Shown in pieces: positions 62,336 through 64,000 of a DNA stretch of 64,000 bases. A program made the translations under genes and the position numbers. The notes below the pieces were generated by a model that was given only the letters and a program-made list of their open reading frames with translations, was not told where the DNA came from and searched no databases. Positions within the stretch are counted from its first letter, which is position 1; each line of letters starts with the position of its first letter. The DNA comes from Palsa-965 sp044448685. GTDB lineage: Bacteria; Bacteroidota; Bacteroidia; Palsa-965. The stretch is taken from positions 1-64,000 of the forward strand of contig JBIOHC010000003.1 in assembly GCA_044448685.1 (NCBI GenBank). Direction: 5' to 3'.

Positions 62336-62367
62336 TTTGTTTTGTACGTATCTTTTTCCTATATTTG
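62336..62367 (+). promoter_or_regulatory. promoter of the toxin-antitoxin operon
   Basis: TTTG (62336-62339), 20-nt spacer, TATATTTG (62360-62367). The 9-nt direct repeat TTGTACGTA occurs at 62342-62350 and 62365-62373, each copy containing the palindrome TACGTA and the second overlapping the -7 box. The 23-nt spacing (two helical turns) suits cooperative binding of an antitoxin dimer pair, that is autoregulation. Confidence 0.7.
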
Positions 62368-62386
62368 TACGTAAGACGAAAAGACG

Positions 62387-62632
62387 ATGGACACCAAACT
62401 GACCCTTAAATTTGACCAAAATATTATTGAAAAGGCCAAGGATTATGCAAAAGGCCAGGGAACCAGTCTGTCTAAATTAATAGAGAATTACCTCCTCCAC
62501 ATAACAAGTCTGAAAGGAAAAGAAGAAAAGATAACACCCCTGGTCAGAAGTTTATCGGGTATTATAGATCTTCCGAAAGGAACTGATTCCAAAAAGGAAT
62601 ATGTCAATTACCTTGCCAATAAATATAAATAA
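62387..62632 (+). CDS. DUF6364-type antitoxin
   Basis: An 81-residue protein with N-terminal MDTKLTLKFDQNIIEKAKDYA followed by TSLSKLIENYLLHI, the pattern of ribbon-helix-helix antitoxins in the DUF6364 family. The C-terminal half (LVRSLSGIIDLPKGTDSKKEY) would wrap the toxin. It should repress its own promoter through the TTGTACGTA repeats. The stop overlaps the toxin start by one base (TAATG), which couples their translation. Confidence 0.85.
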   Translation: MDTKLTLKFDQNIIEKAKDYAKGQGTSLSKLIENYLLHITSLKGKEEKITPLVRSLSGIIDLPKGTDSKKEYVNYLANKYK

Positions 62633-63045
62633 TGGATAAGGTTTTTGTCGATACCGATATTGTCCTCGATCTGTTAAGCAGCCGCCATCCGCATTATACT
62701 CCTGCCGCCTATTTGTTTTCAGAAGCAGACAAGAATAAACTTAAGATTGCGGTTTCTTCTCTTTCTTTTTCTAACTTGAATTATATCCTTTCCAAACAAT
62801 ATTCATCCGATCAGGCCAAAAAGAAGCTCCTTAATTTCAAAGCTCTGGTTACAGTTCTTGCAGTTACAGATAAGGTGGTTGATTTGGCACTTTCATCCGA
62901 TTTCAGGGACTTTGAAGATGGGCTTCAATATTATACTGCTATAGAAAATAACTACAGTATTCTACTAACCCGGAATTTACGCGATTATAAATCAGCCGAA
63001 ATCACCGTAATGACAGCCGAACAATTTATGAAGGGAAAGGATTAG
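62632..63045 (+). CDS. PIN-domain toxin (VapC-like RNase)
   Basis: A 137-residue PIN domain. The N-terminal Asp pair is in VFVDTDIVLDLLSSRHPHY, acidic residues near 85-95 are in SSDFRDFEDGLQYYTAI (the conserved DxEDxxQ region) and the last part reads LLTRNLRDYKSAEI. These match the acidic RNase centre of VapC-like toxins that cut specific RNAs, usually tRNAs. It is translationally coupled to the DUF6364 antitoxin, which completes a type II toxin-antitoxin module. The RNA target is unknown. Confidence 0.9.
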   Translation: MDKVFVDTDIVLDLLSSRHPHYTPAAYLFSEADKNKLKIAVSSLSFSNLNYILSKQYSSDQAKKKLLNFKALVTVLAVTDKVVDLALSSDFRDFEDGLQYYTAIENNYSILLTRNLRDYKSAEITVMTAEQFMKGKD

Positions 63046-63102
63046 ACAGAATCCTGATTATCCTGATGGTCACCATTAATCATGATTTGATCAATCCGCG
63101 AA

Positions 63103-63142
63103 AATCATAAGAATCATGAAAATCCGCGTTCCATCACGCCTT
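63103..63142 (-). repeat. right arm of the 40-nt inverted repeat flanking the TA region
   Basis: Inverted partner of 61852-61891. A related sequence, ATCCGCGAAAATCAT, occurs just inside it at 63094-63108 and again, with one change, just inside the left arm at 61910-61924, so the flanking elements share more than the 40-nt core. The look is of a dispersed genomic repeat. Confidence 0.7.
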
Positions 63143-63152
63143 GGGCAGGAAC

Positions 63153-64000
63153 TTACGAATTCAGCTTCAACACAGCCATAAAGGCACTCTGAGGAATCTC
63201 CACATTACCTACCTGACGCATACGCTTCTTCCCTTCTTTTTGTTTCTCGAGGAGCTTACGTTTTCGGCTTATATCACCTCCGTAACATTTGGCAGTAACA
63301 TCTTTGCGTATGGCTGAAATGTTTTCACGGGCAATGATTTTGGCTCCTATGGCAGCCTGAATGGCAATCTGAAATTGCTGACGCGGAATGAGCTCTTTCA
63401 GTTTCTCACACATCTTCTTACCCAGGTTATGGGCATTGTCGCGGTGGATAAGAGCCGAAAGGGCATCTACCTGATCACCGTTGATAAGGATATCCATCTT
63501 CACCAGTTCGCTTTCGCGGTATTCGGTAGGATGGTAATCGAAAGAAGCGTAACCTTTGGAAATTGTCTTGAGGCGATCGTAGAAGTCGAATACCACTTCA
63601 CCCAACGGCATATCGAATACCAACTCAACCCTGTCGGTGGTAAGATAGGTCTGGTTTACAATCACTCCGCGTTTTTCAATACAAAGGGAGATGATAGAAC
63701 CAACGAAATCGCTTTGAGTGATAATGCTTGCCCGGATAAACGGTTCTTCCACATGTTCCAGCCTGTTGGAATCGGGTAACTCAGAAGGATTGTTGACAAC
63801 AATCATTTCACCCTTGGTGGTAAAGGCTTTATAGGATACGTTCGGAACGGTCGTGATAACCGTCATGTTGAATTCACGCTCCAGACGTTCCTGTATAATT
63901 TCCATATGAAGCATGCCCAGGAAGCCGCAGCGGAAACCGAAGCCGAGCGCGGCAGATGATTCGGGTTCAAAAGTCAGGGATGCATCATTGAGCTGAAGTT
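63153..64000 (-). CDS. lepA: elongation factor 4 (LepA), 5' part beyond the window
   Basis: The C-terminal 281 residues of LepA, a translational GTPase that acts on stalled ribosomes. The reading frame stays open to the window edge and reads LQLNDASLTFEPESSAALGF upstream of GFRCGFLGMLHMEIIQERLE, so the gene continues beyond base 64000; the ATG at 63914 is an internal Met. The LepA-specific C-terminal end is present (KCYGGDISRKRKLLEKQKEGK, MRQVGNVEIPQSAFMAVLKL). The GTPase domain lies outside. Confidence 0.96.
   Translation of the reverse strand, partial: LQLNDASLTFEPESSAALGFGFRCGFLGMLHMEIIQERLEREFNMTVITTVPNVSYKAFTTKGEMIVVNNPSELPDSNRLEHVEEPFIRASIITQSDFVGSIISLCIEKRGVIVNQTYLTTDRVELVFDMPLGEVVFDFYDRLKTISKGYASFDYHPTEYRESELVKMDILINGDQVDALSALIHRDNAHNLGKKMCEKLKELIPRQQFQIAIQAAIGAKIIARENISAIRKDVTAKCYGGDISRKRKLLEKQKEGKKRMRQVGNVEIPQSAFMAVLKLNS

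Overview
The window is a stretch of a Bacteroidota chromosome. Evidence: type IX secretion (T9SS) cargo with both type A and gliding-type (type B) C-terminal sorting domains, a PorP/SprF-family protein, the long form of IspG, LytTR regulators, TPR-SpoIIE phosphatases, and the phylum's promoter boxes (TTTG about 20 nt before TAnnTTTG) in front of many genes. Class or genus cannot be fixed from sequence alone. No rRNA, tRNA, CRISPR array, phage or transposase gene was seen; both ends cut a gene (PorP/SprF-like at the left, lepA at the right).

Layout. 1-4.1 kb: PorP/SprF-like protein, oligopeptide-binding lipoprotein, Omp28-like secreted thioredoxin-fold protein. 4.1-9.3 kb: small lipoprotein and membrane proteins, a REC-PAS-PAS-HisKA-HATPase-REC-HPt hybrid kinase, and a response regulator with a C-terminal membrane anchor. 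9.5-23.8 kb: surface cargo on the minus strand (two giant type B proteins with SprB/PKD repeats, two type A proteins, a TonB-dependent receptor), interrupted by a cold-shock gene and a nucleoside transporter-cytidine deaminase salvage operon. 24.2-27.0 kb: VOC protein, zinc-dependent phospholipase C/S1-P1-like protein, BamA/TamA-like outer-membrane barrel. 27.2-33.4 kb: operon of MORN-repeat protein, eight-PAS HisKA_2 kinase and LytTR regulator. 33.4-40.1 kb: minus-strand operon OsmC - metZ-like - two TPR-SpoIIE proteins, divergent from metX. 40.2-43.6 kb: RimB-like/RimK/AstE-like operon, then a DAO-type oxidoreductase. 43.7-44.1 kb: a non-genic array of 19 hairpin-forming 21-nt units. 44.4-50.7 kb: a 2092-residue alpha-2-macroglobulin. 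50.7-64 kb: membrane and housekeeping genes (dipeptide epimerase, TypA, DnaJ-like, EamA transporter, IspG, LepA), a 27-residue Lys/Ala peptide gene, and a PIN toxin-antitoxin pair between inverted repeats.

The strongest candidate for something undescribed is a leader element of about 57 nt that occurs three times (12173-12230, 18752-18809, 23801-23858). Each copy lies directly downstream of a predicted promoter and upstream of a T9SS cargo gene. Two sequence blocks are constant, while the closing stem and the inner hairpin change sequence but keep pairing. This is the pattern of a structured cis-regulatory RNA for surface proteins. Second is the hierarchical 21-nt/168-bp hairpin array upstream of the macroglobulin. 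Third is a TPR-SpoIIE protein with a degraded metal-binding motif, encoded beside an apparently intact paralogue.
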